Source of the DNA: JAENVT01 sp031373785
GTDB lineage: Bacteria > Actinomycetota > Acidimicrobiia > Acidimicrobiales > Ilumatobacteraceae
Assembly (NCBI GenBank): GCA_031373785.1
Contig: JANMNE010000047.1
Coordinates: 1-21,961, forward strand
Direction of reading: 5' to 3'
DNA: 21,961 nucleotides
A model generated the notes under the pieces. It saw only the letters and a list, made by a program, of their open reading frames with translations. It was not told the origin of the DNA and made no database searches. Shown here piece by piece: positions 12,592-20,918 of the stretch (within the stretch, counting starts at the first letter, position 1; each line of letters opens with the position of its first letter). The translations under genes and the position numbers were made by a program.

Positions 12592-15558
12592 GTGACGGCG
12601 CGGTGGGTCCGGCCGGGGCGCGGCGCCGCCGAGGGCGTGGCAGCTGCGATCGCCGAACTGCAGGGCGATGATCGGCTGCGTGAGGTCATCGTCGTCGTGC
12701 CACCCGGCGCAACAGCCGGCACGCTGCGACGGTTGCTGCCCCGGGTGTCAGGCGGGGTCGCCGGCATCCGCTTCCTGACCCCGATCGATCTGGCCGTCGA
12801 ACTGGTCGATTCATCGGTCAGCACGATGCGTGCTGTGACAACTCAGCTCCAGCTGGCGGCCATCACGTCGGTGCTCGGCAGCGACGACTGCCCGGCGGCG
12901 CTGCGCGGCGTTCGCGAGCACCCGGCGACGATCGATGCGCTGGTCGACATGGCGATGGCGCTGCGTGCTGCGCACGTGGTGCCCGATGCCTTGCGATCGC
13001 TGGCCGGTGATCCGGCCTCGGTACGCGCCGCGTTGGTCGATGTGATCGGGCGTGCCCGGCAACGCCTGGTCGCCCTGGGCGTGCGCGACGAGAGTGCGAC
13101 CCTGGCTGCCATCGGTGCCGTGGCGGATTCGGTGCTGGCGGATCTCCGGGTCGTGCTGGTCGCCACCGACACGTTCCATCCGGCGCAGGTCCCGTTCCTG
13201 CGTCGGCTTGCCGCGGCACCACTGTGCCGTGCCGTTTCCGTGGTGCCCGCACCCAACGACGCAGCGTTCATCGACCAGCTGCGTTCCTTCGGTTGCGACG
13301 AGCCACCGCACGTGCCGGCCGCGACGGCGCCGCGGGTGATCTCGTGTCCCGATCCCGACGAGGAGGTTCGCCACGCAGTTCGCCAGTGCGCCCGCCTGAT
13401 CGACGAGGGGGTCCCCGCCGACGACATCGCTATCGTCTGCGCCGCGCCCACCTATCGCCGTCCGGTGCGCGACGAGTTGCAGCGCGCCGGGATCGCCTGG
13501 TCGGGCGGGGCGGTCGAGCGGTTGCGCGGATCGGTCGCCGGCCAGGTGCTGCGTCATGTGGTCGACGGCGTGGTCGGCGGATGGGACCGTCCCAATGTGT
13601 TCCGGCTGCTGTCGGTGGCCCCGCTGTACACCGTCGGCGACTTTGGAGGGCCACGCCGCATCGGGCAGTGGACGTCGTTGTGCCGCAGGCTCAGCCTGGT
13701 CACGGTTGCCGATTGGGAACGCGCCGGCGACAAGCTGGAGGCCGCCAACCGCACACGCCGGCAGCGGTGGGCCCGCGCCGAGGCCGCTACCGAACCGACC
13801 GCTCGGGAGACCGCCGATCGCGAAGCCCTCGACCGGCTGCTGACGCTGGTCGTCCGGTTGCGCGTCCAGTCGCAGCGAGTGCTGCGGGCGACGACTTGGG
13901 AGGCGGCCGTCAAGGCGCTCCATGCGATCCTCGACGACCACATCGGTGCGCCGACTTGGCGCGAGCGGGCCTGGGCGGATGGTCCGGCGTGGCAGCGCAA
14001 TGCCGCCGATCACGTGGAACGGGTCGTATCGGGCCTGGCCGAGCTCGACCACGACGGCGTTGCCGTGGCGTTCTCGTCGACGGCCCTTCGTCAGGTGGTC
14101 GGCACGTTGCTCGATACCCCCGTGCGTCGGCGCGGCGATGCCGCCGGTGCCGTGACGATCGCCGACATCGGTGGTGCGGTGTGCATCGACGCCGCGCACA
14201 TCTTCGTGGTCGGCGTGAACGAAGGCGTGCTGCCGGCTTCGACGATCGACGACCTGTTGTTGGGCCGCGACCTTCCCGAGTCGGCGGCGACGGTCGTCGA
14301 GGGGCCGCGGGCGATGGCGTCGCGCGCTGAACGCGCCTGGAACGCGGTGCTGTGCAGCGACGCGATGGTGACTGCGACATATGCGCGAACCGACCTTCGT
14401 CGCGGTGGCGAGGTGTACCCGTCGCCGTTGTTGGTCGGGATGGTGATCGAGCAGCACGAGTCCCACGCGGTCGGCCTGCTCGACGACCATGCGTTGACAA
14501 CCTCCGAGCGGCTGGCCCGAACACCCGATGCCCATCTCGGATCCCCACGCCTGGCGCTTCGAGCCAACGCGTTGCGGGCCCGTTTGGACCCGCTGCCGAC
14601 GGAGTTCGACGGCATGGTGGGCCCGCACCCTGCCTTGATCCCCACCGATCGGCCGTGGGCGATCACGGCGATCGAGCGGCAGGCCAAGTGCGGTCTCGAC
14701 TACTTCGGCCAACAGGTGTTGCGGGTCAGCGAGGAGACCGATGCGGCGGCGATCCTGTCGATCGAACCCGCGGAGCGCGGGGTGCTGGTGCATGCCGTGT
14801 TCGAACAGGTTGCTGCGGAGTGGCTGGCCGTCGACGCCGACCAACGGCCGCCGTGGCTCCGCGACGTTCATCTCCCGGCGATGCACCAGCGGTCGATCGA
14901 GGTGCTCGACGAGCTCGCCGACTCGATCGGCGTCGAACACCGCCTCGGACACACCAGTGCATGGCGAGCGGAACGAGCGCACATCCTGCGGTCCATCGCC
15001 GCGACGCTCGACGCCGAGGCCGCGGAGGCGTCGCAACCGGTTGCCGGCGAGCACTCCTTCGATGGAGTCATCGTCGCCGGGGCGCTGTTCGGCGGCAAGA
15101 TCGACCGCATCGATCTGCTGCCCGATGGCAGCCTGCGAGTCACCGACTTCAAGACCAGCGCCGTGGTGTCGATGAGGAACGCGCTCGACGACGGACGTCG
15201 CCTGCAGCTCCCTCTGTACGCGCGCGCCGCCGATCAGGACCGCGTGACGTTGACGGGTGACGACCGAGCCGACGCACCGCCGGCGACGGCGCGCTACCTG
15301 CACGTGCGCGACGGCAAGGCGGTCCAGCGCGAGATCACCCTGGGCCCGACGTTGATCGCCGAGTTCGAGGCGTACGTCGCCCGTTGGTTGAGCGAGATCA
15401 TCGAAGGACGGTTCGCACCACGACCGCACACCCCGAACGGGCGCTGCCTGATCTGTTGTGTCGACTCGCTGGGTGTCGAAGAGCTCGCCGAGCGGGCCCG
15501 GTTGTTCCCCGGGAACCTCGGCGACGACGAGACCGACGACGGGGCTGACAGCGAGTGA
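12592..15558 (+). CDS. addB: AddB-like helicase-nuclease subunit (PD-(D/E)XK)
   Basis: The 988-residue protein is the non-motor partner of an AddAB-type complex that processes double-strand DNA ends for recombination. The N-terminal UvrD-like domain has a degenerate Walker A (R-P-G-R-G-A-A-E-G, no GKS/T), so it should not hydrolyse ATP. The nuclease domain (about 695-965) has G-V-L-V-H-A-V-F, K-I-D838-R-I-D and V-T-D852-F-K854-T-S, the PD-(D/E)XK metal and catalytic residues, plus L-Q-L-P-L-Y. Cysteines C700, C952, C955 and C956 probably bind a 4Fe-4S staple, but the last spacing is CxxCC and not the usual CxxCx5C. Start GTG 12592 directly follows the previous TAG. The stop overlaps the addA start by 4 bp (GTGA). 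A general PD-(D/E)XK nuclease label is the fallback. Confidence 0.8.
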   Translation: MTARWVRPGRGAAEGVAAAIAELQGDDRLREVIVVVPPGATAGTLRRLLPRVSGGVAGIRFLTPIDLAVELVDSSVSTMRAVTTQLQLAAITSVLGSDDCPAALRGVREHPATIDALVDMAMALRAAHVVPDALRSLAGDPASVRAALVDVIGRARQRLVALGVRDESATLAAIGAVADSVLADLRVVLVATDTFHPAQVPFLRRLAAAPLCRAVSVVPAPNDAAFIDQLRSFGCDEPPHVPAATAPRVISCPDPDEEVRHAVRQCARLIDEGVPADDIAIVCAAPTYRRPVRDELQRAGIAWSGGAVERLRGSVAGQVLRHVVDGVVGGWDRPNVFRLLSVAPLYTVGDFGGPRRIGQWTSLCRRLSLVTVADWERAGDKLEAANRTRRQRWARAEAATEPTARETADREALDRLLTLVVRLRVQSQRVLRATTWEAAVKALHAILDDHIGAPTWRERAWADGPAWQRNAADHVERVVSGLAELDHDGVAVAFSSTALRQVVGTLLDTPVRRRGDAAGAVTIADIGGAVCIDAAHIFVVGVNEGVLPASTIDDLLLGRDLPESAATVVEGPRAMASRAERAWNAVLCSDAMVTATYARTDLRRGGEVYPSPLLVGMVIEQHESHAVGLLDDHALTTSERLARTPDAHLGSPRLALRANALRARLDPLPTEFDGMVGPHPALIPTDRPWAITAIERQAKCGLDYFGQQVLRVSEETDAAAILSIEPAERGVLVHAVFEQVAAEWLAVDADQRPPWLRDVHLPAMHQRSIEVLDELADSIGVEHRLGHTSAWRAERAHILRSIAATLDAEAAEASQPVAGEHSFDGVIVAGALFGGKIDRIDLLPDGSLRVTDFKTSAVVSMRNALDDGRRLQLPLYARAADQDRVTLTGDDRADAPPATARYLHVRDGKAVQREITLGPTLIAEFEAYVARWLSEIIEGRFAPRPHTPNGRCLICCVDSLGVEELAERARLFPGNLGDDETDDGADSE

Positions 15559-18500
15559 GCGGGATCGTGCTGCCGCCGTGGGTCGACGCCGATCCTGCTG
15601 GATCGCTGGCCGTGTCGGCTGGCGCCGGCAGCGGCAAGACGACCAGTCTGGTCGCCCGGGTCGCTGCGCTGGTGGCGACGCCCGGCGTGCAACCCAACCA
15701 ACTGGTCGTGATCACGTTCACCGAGAAGGCCGCGCGCGAGGTGGCCCACCGGTTGCGCGAATCACTCGGCAACACCGTGGCGCTCGACGAGGCGTTCATC
15801 GGGACCATCCACGGGTTCTGCCAGTCGCTGCTGCGGCGCTACCCGATCGAGGCCGGGTTGCCACCGAAGTTCACGACAGCCGACGAGTTGACGTCGGGTG
15901 CGATGGCCGACGAGCGGGCCGAGCAGGCCGTGCAGACCCTGTACGAGCGGGCCTCGAAGAAGCCGGCGATCGAGGAGGCCTTGATGGTGATCGCCTCGTT
16001 CGGTGCGATGTCGTTCCTGCCCGATCTCGTCCAGGCGATCGACAACGACTGGCTGCGCTTCGCGAGTACTCCCCTCGAACGCCCCATGTCGATTGCGGTC
16101 GCCCGGGCCTCGGTGATGCTCATGCTCGACGACGTCGCCGCCGACGGGCGGTATCTCTCGGCGTCGGCGAGGATGCAGGCCAAGTTCGACCGCGCCGTCA
16201 TCGACGCCAAGACCGCGCTCGAGTTCGTTCCGTCGATTCCGGCGCTGGCCAACGCCGCAGCGGCCCTGGGCGAACGCCACCCCTCGACACCGGCCTGGGA
16301 GCCGTTCAAGGCGGCAATCCGTTTCGCGTGCTTCGAGCCGGCGCTGAGTCAACTGATGTCGGCGCTGACGCCGATCGTGATCGACACCGCCGCTGATCGC
16401 ATCGCCCGTGGCGAGTTGTCGTTCGACGATCTGTTGGTGTTGACGCGGCGGTTGCTGCAGACCCGGCCCGATGTCCGCGACCAGGTTCGCGAACGTCATC
16501 GCTACCTGTTCGTCGACGAGTTCCAAGACACCGACCAGGTGCAGTTCGACGTGATCTCCGAGCTCACCTCGCCCGATGGCGCCGTCCCGCCGTCGTCGCT
16601 GTTCGCCGTGGGTGATCCGAAGCAATCGATCTACGGCTTCCGCAACGCCGATGTCGAGTTGTTCTCCAGCCTGCTGGCTGCCGATTCGACCAGTCAGGAG
16701 TTGCGGATCAATCGGCGCACGCGCGCCGACGTCTGCGCCTGGATCAACGCCGTGCTGGCCCATCGGTTCGCTCAGGTCGACGACGACGCCGGGTCGGCGC
16801 ATGTTGCCTACTCCGCACTCGAACCGCAACGCCGTTCGAACACTCCCGCCGACGGCCCGGGGGTCGTCGTGTTGGGCATGCCCGGTTGGTCGAAGCTCGA
16901 GTACTCATCGGCCGAGGCCACCGCACGCGGGGAGGCTGCCGACATCGCCGCGCTCGTGCAGCAGATCGTCGCCCGGCCAACTCCGTGGACCATCACCGAT
17001 CGCGACAGGGATCGCGCCGCGACGTACCGCGACATCACCGTGCTGATCCGCAGCCGCACGCGCCTCGGCGTGCTGGAGCACACGTTTCGTCAGGCCGGTC
17101 TGCCCTATCGGGTCGAGGGCGGGACCTTGATCTACGGATCGCGCGAGGTGTACGAGCTGTTGCGGGTGTTGCGCGCGATCGACGACCCGACCAACCAGTT
17201 GAAGGTCGTCACCGCGCTGCGCACCTCCATCTTCGGGATCAACGACCGCCAGTTGCTGGAACACCGCCACGGGCCGGCGACATCGCCGGCGCGCTATCCA
17301 CACGACTTCCGGGTGTTCACGAATGAGGCCGGCATCGTTGGCGATGCATTGCGGACGATCGAGCAGTTCGGTCGTCGCAAGCACGAACGAACGCCCGCCG
17401 AACTGATCGCCGAGGTCTACGACAACTGGCGAGGTGTCGCCTCGGCGCTGTACGAAGGCGAGCAGGTGGCCCGGGAGACGTGGCGCCGGGTTCGCTACGT
17501 GATCGACGAGGCCCGCGCCTGGAGTGACGCGACCGGTGGCACCTTGGCCGAGTACCTGGCGTGGGTGGATCGGCGCATCGACGACGTCGATCGGGTCGAG
17601 CTCAGCACCGACGAAGGCGAGGACTCGCTGCGGATCATGACGGTCCATGCCGCCAAGGGTCTGGAGTTTCCCATCACCGTGGTCGCCGGCCTGGGCGGTG
17701 CCGATGCGGGCAACGCCACCACCGGGGTTCGTTGGTGCGACGGCAACGCGTTGACGCGACTCGGGAGGATGACCAGCACCGGGCTCGCGGACATCGCCGC
17801 GATCGAGCGGCAGCGGTCCCGATCGGAGGAAGCCCGTCTGCTCTACGTGGCCTGCACCCGGGCCAAGGATCACCTCGTCGTGTCGATGCATCACAAGACC
17901 GGGAACTGCGCCGCAGGCAGGCTGGTCGGCTCGGTGACCACCGCCGAGGCCGTCGCCCTGGCGGTGTGTGCCGATCCGCTGCTGCCGGTCGCTCACCCTC
18001 CCGACCATGCGCGTCCCGCCGGCGCCGCAACGGACGTGCCCGTCGACGAGCCGCAGGAGGTGGACCGCACTGTCGGGCAGATCCGCCGGATCTGGACCCC
18101 GAGCGGCCTGGCCAAGGCGCTCGGCGATGCAGCCGGCCCGACGTCCGACGCCAACCTGGTGCAGGGGTCGTTGTTCGTGGTCGACGAGGACGAGACCGAC
18201 GACGAGGCGGTAGCGCCCGGCGAGCGCTTCGGCGCAGCCGTTGGCCGCCGGCAACCCGATAGTGACGACCATGAAGCCAGTGACCCGGGCAACCGCAAGG
18301 AACCCGGGCCCAACGACCGGCCGAGTCGTCGCGGTGGCCGGTTCGGTACCGCCAAGGGCAGCGCGGTGCATGCCGTGATGCAGCAGGTCGCTCTCGACGA
18401 GCCGACCCGCGGTCTGTCGACGTTGGTGGAGGTCGCCTCGGAGGCGGAGGGGGTGCTCGACCGGCAGCGCGACATCGAACAGATGGTGCACTCGCTGCTG

Positions 18501-18893
18501 CGCGGCGAGCTGTTCGCCCGCATGCAGTCATCGACCAACTGCCGCCGCGAGATGTACGTCGGGGCCCAGTTCGGAGACATCACCGTGTGGGGCTACGTCG
18601 ATGCCGTGTTCGTCAACCCCGATGGCACGCTGACATTGGTCGACTTCAAGACCGACACCTTGATCACGTCGCCGATCGAGTTGGCCCGGCGCTACCAGCC
18701 GCAGATGTCGGGATACGTCGCTGCCCTCCAGCAGGCCACCGGCATGCAGGTCGGTGAGGCCTGGCTGGCAGTCGCTCAGCCCGACGGCAGGGCCGCGGTC
18801 GAGATCGCTGTCGAGATCTTGGAGGCATCGGATCTGCTGGCCGCGTTGCGCGCTCCCGGACCCCAGCGTCAGACGTCGCGCCAGCTCACGTAG
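15555..18893 (+). CDS. addA: AddA-like UvrD/RecB-family helicase-nuclease
   Basis: The 1112-residue protein has a full SF1A motor plus nuclease. Walker A is A-G-A-G-S-G-K28-T-T; motif Ia V-I-T-F-T-E-K-A-A; motif II V-D321-E322-F-Q-D; motif III G353-D-P-K-Q-S-I-Y-G-F; motif V M-T-V-H-A-A-K-G-L-E-F (695-705); motif VI L-L-Y-V-A-C-T-R-A-K-D (761-771). An acidic, then basic low-complexity linker (about 875-930) leads to a PD-(D/E)XK nuclease with G-Y-V-D1016, V-D1030-F-K1032-T-D and Y-Q-P-Q-M-S-G-Y. It would unwind and resect DNA ends together with the upstream subunit. Start GTG 15555 overlaps the addB stop. The last 25 bases overlap the convergent polyprenyl synthase gene. Confidence 0.88.
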   Translation: MSGIVLPPWVDADPAGSLAVSAGAGSGKTTSLVARVAALVATPGVQPNQLVVITFTEKAAREVAHRLRESLGNTVALDEAFIGTIHGFCQSLLRRYPIEAGLPPKFTTADELTSGAMADERAEQAVQTLYERASKKPAIEEALMVIASFGAMSFLPDLVQAIDNDWLRFASTPLERPMSIAVARASVMLMLDDVAADGRYLSASARMQAKFDRAVIDAKTALEFVPSIPALANAAAALGERHPSTPAWEPFKAAIRFACFEPALSQLMSALTPIVIDTAADRIARGELSFDDLLVLTRRLLQTRPDVRDQVRERHRYLFVDEFQDTDQVQFDVISELTSPDGAVPPSSLFAVGDPKQSIYGFRNADVELFSSLLAADSTSQELRINRRTRADVCAWINAVLAHRFAQVDDDAGSAHVAYSALEPQRRSNTPADGPGVVVLGMPGWSKLEYSSAEATARGEAADIAALVQQIVARPTPWTITDRDRDRAATYRDITVLIRSRTRLGVLEHTFRQAGLPYRVEGGTLIYGSREVYELLRVLRAIDDPTNQLKVVTALRTSIFGINDRQLLEHRHGPATSPARYPHDFRVFTNEAGIVGDALRTIEQFGRRKHERTPAELIAEVYDNWRGVASALYEGEQVARETWRRVRYVIDEARAWSDATGGTLAEYLAWVDRRIDDVDRVELSTDEGEDSLRIMTVHAAKGLEFPITVVAGLGGADAGNATTGVRWCDGNALTRLGRMTSTGLADIAAIERQRSRSEEARLLYVACTRAKDHLVVSMHHKTGNCAAGRLVGSVTTAEAVALAVCADPLLPVAHPPDHARPAGAATDVPVDEPQEVDRTVGQIRRIWTPSGLAKALGDAAGPTSDANLVQGSLFVVDEDETDDEAVAPGERFGAAVGRRQPDSDDHEASDPGNRKEPGPNDRPSRRGGRFGTAKGSAVHAVMQQVALDEPTRGLSTLVEVASEAEGVLDRQRDIEQMVHSLLRGELFARMQSSTNCRREMYVGAQFGDITVWGYVDAVFVNPDGTLTLVDFKTDTLITSPIELARRYQPQMSGYVAALQQATGMQVGEAWLAVAQPDGRAAVEIAVEILEASDLLAALRAPGPQRQTSRQLT

Positions 18894-19933
18894 TGGGCAA
18901 GGGCGACCAACTCGGCGCGGGCGTGCGGGGTGATCGGCGCGATCTCGATGGCCGCGACGGCTTCCTCGGTCAGCACCGCGATCTGGGCCTCCAACGCTGC
19001 CAGGGCTCCGGTGTCGACGATCACCTGTTGCATGGTCGCGATCGCGGCGTCGTCGAGGTCCGGCGCGCCGACGCCGTCGAGTACCGCCCGTTGTGCCGGT
19101 GAGGCTGCGGCCACGGCGCGAGCCAGCAGCGGTGTTGGTTTGCCCTCGCGGAGATCGCCGCCGACCGGCTTGCCCGTGACTGCCTCGTCGCCGAACGCGC
19201 CCATCACGTCGTCGCGCATCTGGAACGCGTCACCCAGCGGCAGCCCGTATGCGCTCAGCGCCGGCAGGAGCTCGGACGCACGGTCGGGTGCAGCCAGCAC
19301 GGCGCCGAGGTGCAGCGGGCGTTCGACGGTGTACTTGCCGCTCTTGTAGCGACAGATCCGCTCGGCCTTGTCGAGTCGTCGATCGCCGCGCACGCTGCCG
19401 ACGATGTCGAGCAACTGGCCGACGTTCAACTCCGTGCGCAACTCGTTCCAGATCACCCAGGCATCGCGTGGAGCGTCGAGCAGCAGTTGATCCGCCATCA
19501 CGAACGCCAGGTCACCGACCAGGATGGCCACGCCCTCGCCGAAGCGCCTGGACTCGCCGGCCCATCCCGCGGTGGCGTGCAGACCGGCGAACACGGTGTG
19601 CGTGGTGGGCGTGCCCCTGCGACTGACGGCGTCATCCATCACGTCGTCGTGGAACAAGGCGAAGGCGTGCATCAGCTCCAGCGCCGCACCGGCATCGCTG
19701 ATCCGCTGGTCGTCGGGCGTGCCGCCGGCGCCGACGAACCCCCAATGGCAGAACGACGGCCTGAGGCGTTTTCCGCCGCTCAGCACCAGCCTGGCGATGT
19801 GCTCCATCGGCATGCGCAGGTCGCCGTCGAACGCCGACCATCGCGCTGTCTCCTGGTCGAGCAGCGTGCGCAACCGGGCTTCGACACTCCGGGCGATCGC
19901 CGCGAGCGATGGTGGCGGGGCGGCTGCGGGCAC
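18869..19933 (-). CDS. Polyprenyl (geranylgeranyl-type) diphosphate synthase
   Basis: The 354-residue all-trans prenyltransferase contains G-G-K-R-L-R-P (53-59), the first Asp-rich motif D96-D97-V-M-D100, R-R-G-x-P-T-x-H, K-S-G-K-Y-T-V-E-R-P and the second Asp-rich motif D241-D242-V-M-G-A-F-G-D249, followed by T-G-K-P-V-G-G-D-L-R-E-G-K. The DDxxG form of the second motif is common in actinobacterial IdsA-like enzymes. It condenses isopentenyl diphosphate with allylic diphosphates to C15-C25 products; chain length is not certain (Phe and Ala at -5 and -4 before the first motif). GTG 19933 is supported by TAGCCT 6 nt upstream. It follows the aldolase-like gene by 9 bp and overlaps the addA 3' end by 25 bp. 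Confidence 0.9.
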   Translation of the reverse strand: MPAAAPPPSLAAIARSVEARLRTLLDQETARWSAFDGDLRMPMEHIARLVLSGGKRLRPSFCHWGFVGAGGTPDDQRISDAGAALELMHAFALFHDDVMDDAVSRRGTPTTHTVFAGLHATAGWAGESRRFGEGVAILVGDLAFVMADQLLLDAPRDAWVIWNELRTELNVGQLLDIVGSVRGDRRLDKAERICRYKSGKYTVERPLHLGAVLAAPDRASELLPALSAYGLPLGDAFQMRDDVMGAFGDEAVTGKPVGGDLREGKPTPLLARAVAAASPAQRAVLDGVGAPDLDDAAIATMQQVIVDTGALAALEAQIAVLTEEAVAAIEIAPITPHARAELVALAHYVSWRDV

Positions 19934-19939
19934 CCCCGC

Positions 19940-19945
19940 AGGCTA
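19940..19945 (-). promoter_or_regulatory. -10 element of the polyprenyl synthase gene, overlapping the aldolase stop codon
   Basis: Minus-strand TAGCCT lies 6 nt before GTG 19933. Its first three bases are the TAG stop codon of the aldolase-like gene. Confidence 0.5.
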
Positions 19946-20692
19946 GGCGTGAAGTAGGCCCGCTGTGCCGTCGACGATGCGTTGCACGGCGGCGAATTGC
20001 GTGGCGGCCTTCGGCGCTTCCTTCAGCCACTGCATTGCCGTGTGCTCGGCGATGGCGTCGCTGACTCGGATCAGTGGTTGACCGGTTGATTGGGCCAGCA
20101 CCTGCACCTGGCAGGCGCGCTCGAAGAAGTAGAGCTTCTGCCATGCGTCGGCGATATCGGTGCCGATCACCATCACACCGTGGTTGGCGAGCATCACGAC
20201 CGTGATCTCGTCGCCGATGACCTCACCGAACCGGCAGCCCTCCTCGGCGGCGTCGACGAGCCCGCCGTAGGCCAGGTTGGCGACGCGGTTGTGGAACAGC
20301 ATCGCGTTCTGGCTGAGCTTGCTGTCGAACCCACCAACGGTCAGCGACAGCGCCGTGGCGTAGGGCATGTGCGTGTGGAACACGGCTCGTGCCGACGACC
20401 TTGCCTGGTGGCAGCCGCGGTGGATCATGAACGCCGAGGTCTCCCACTCGCCCTCGCCGTCGACCACTCGGCCCTCGAAATCGATGGTCAAGATGTCGTC
20501 GTCGGTGATCTCCGACCAGTGCGGGCCGTAGCGATTGAGCAGGAACAGGTCGTCGTGGCCGGGGACGGCCAGCGAGAGGTGGTTGTCGATGCCCTCGTTG
20601 AACCCGAAGAACGCAGCGGCACGGAACGCAGCAGCCAGTTCCCGCTTGGCGGTGACTGCGACGTCGGTAGAGATCGATGATGTAGCCGACAT
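19943..20692 (-). CDS. Class II aldolase/adducin-family protein
   Basis: The 249-residue protein matches the class II aldolase/adducin fold: N-E-G-I-D-N-H-L-S (substrate loop, usually G-N-x-S), W-E-T-S-A-F-M-I-H, zinc site A-V-F-H-T-H-M-P-Y-A-T-A-L-S (HxH ligands), and V-V-M-L-A-N-H-G-V-M-V-I-G, which supplies the third His. True aldolases of this fold cleave sugar phosphates such as fuculose-1-phosphate; many 250-residue homologues, including this type, have no assigned substrate. ATG 20692 is chosen with TACCTT 7 nt upstream; a longer frame from 20722 would extend into the xseB 3' end. It lies between xseB and the polyprenyl synthase on the same strand without an obvious pathway link. Confidence 0.85.
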   Translation of the reverse strand: MSATSSISTDVAVTAKRELAAAFRAAAFFGFNEGIDNHLSLAVPGHDDLFLLNRYGPHWSEITDDDILTIDFEGRVVDGEGEWETSAFMIHRGCHQARSSARAVFHTHMPYATALSLTVGGFDSKLSQNAMLFHNRVANLAYGGLVDAAEEGCRFGEVIGDEITVVMLANHGVMVIGTDIADAWQKLYFFERACQVQVLAQSTGQPLIRVSDAIAEHTAMQWLKEAPKAATQFAAVQRIVDGTAGLLHA

Positions 20693-20699
20693 GTGGAAA

Positions 20700-20705
20700 A
20701 AGGTA
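20700..20705 (-). promoter_or_regulatory. -10 element of the aldolase-like gene (leaderless)
   Basis: Minus-strand TACCTT lies 7 nt before ATG 20692 and directly abuts the TGA stop of xseB at 20706-20708. Confidence 0.5.
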
Positions 20706-20918
20706 TCAGCTCGGCTCGTCACCGAGATCGGCGACGACCTGCTCGATGTGCAGGCGAGCGTTGCCGATCCGGTCGCGACAGAACCCGATCAGCTCGGCGG
20801 CCCGCTTGACCTGAGCCGCGAGCACGTCGACGTCGACGTCGGTGCGCTCGAGTTGGCCGAGGATCGTCTCCAACTCGGCGAGTGCCGCGGCATACCCGGT
20901 GGCAACTGGTTCGGTCAT
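20706..20918 (-). CDS. xseB: Exodeoxyribonuclease VII small subunit
   Basis: The 70-residue protein fits XseB in size and pattern: an acidic helical hairpin with Y-A-A-A-L-A-E-L-E-T-I-L-G-Q-L-E, D-V-D-V-L-A-A-Q-V-K-R-A-A-E-L-I and F-C-R-D-R-I-G-N-A-R-L-H-I-E-Q-V. Several XseB subunits wrap the helical arms of XseA to form exonuclease VII, which degrades single-stranded DNA from both ends. The ATG start overlaps the xseA stop by 4 bp (ATGA), so translation is coupled. Confidence 0.93.
   Translation of the reverse strand: MTEPVATGYAAALAELETILGQLERTDVDVDVLAAQVKRAAELIGFCRDRIGNARLHIEQVVADLGDEPS

Noticed and set aside
12811..15429. Long open frame (872 codons) on the minus strand opposite the addB-like gene
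   Set aside because: It is antisense to a protein with clear nuclease motifs; its translation is Arg/His/Gln-rich without recognisable domains, as expected for GC-rich shadow frames.
16905..18491. Long open frame (528 codons) on the minus strand opposite the addA-like gene
   Set aside because: It lies opposite the helicase motor and its motifs; composition and lack of domains mark it as a shadow frame.
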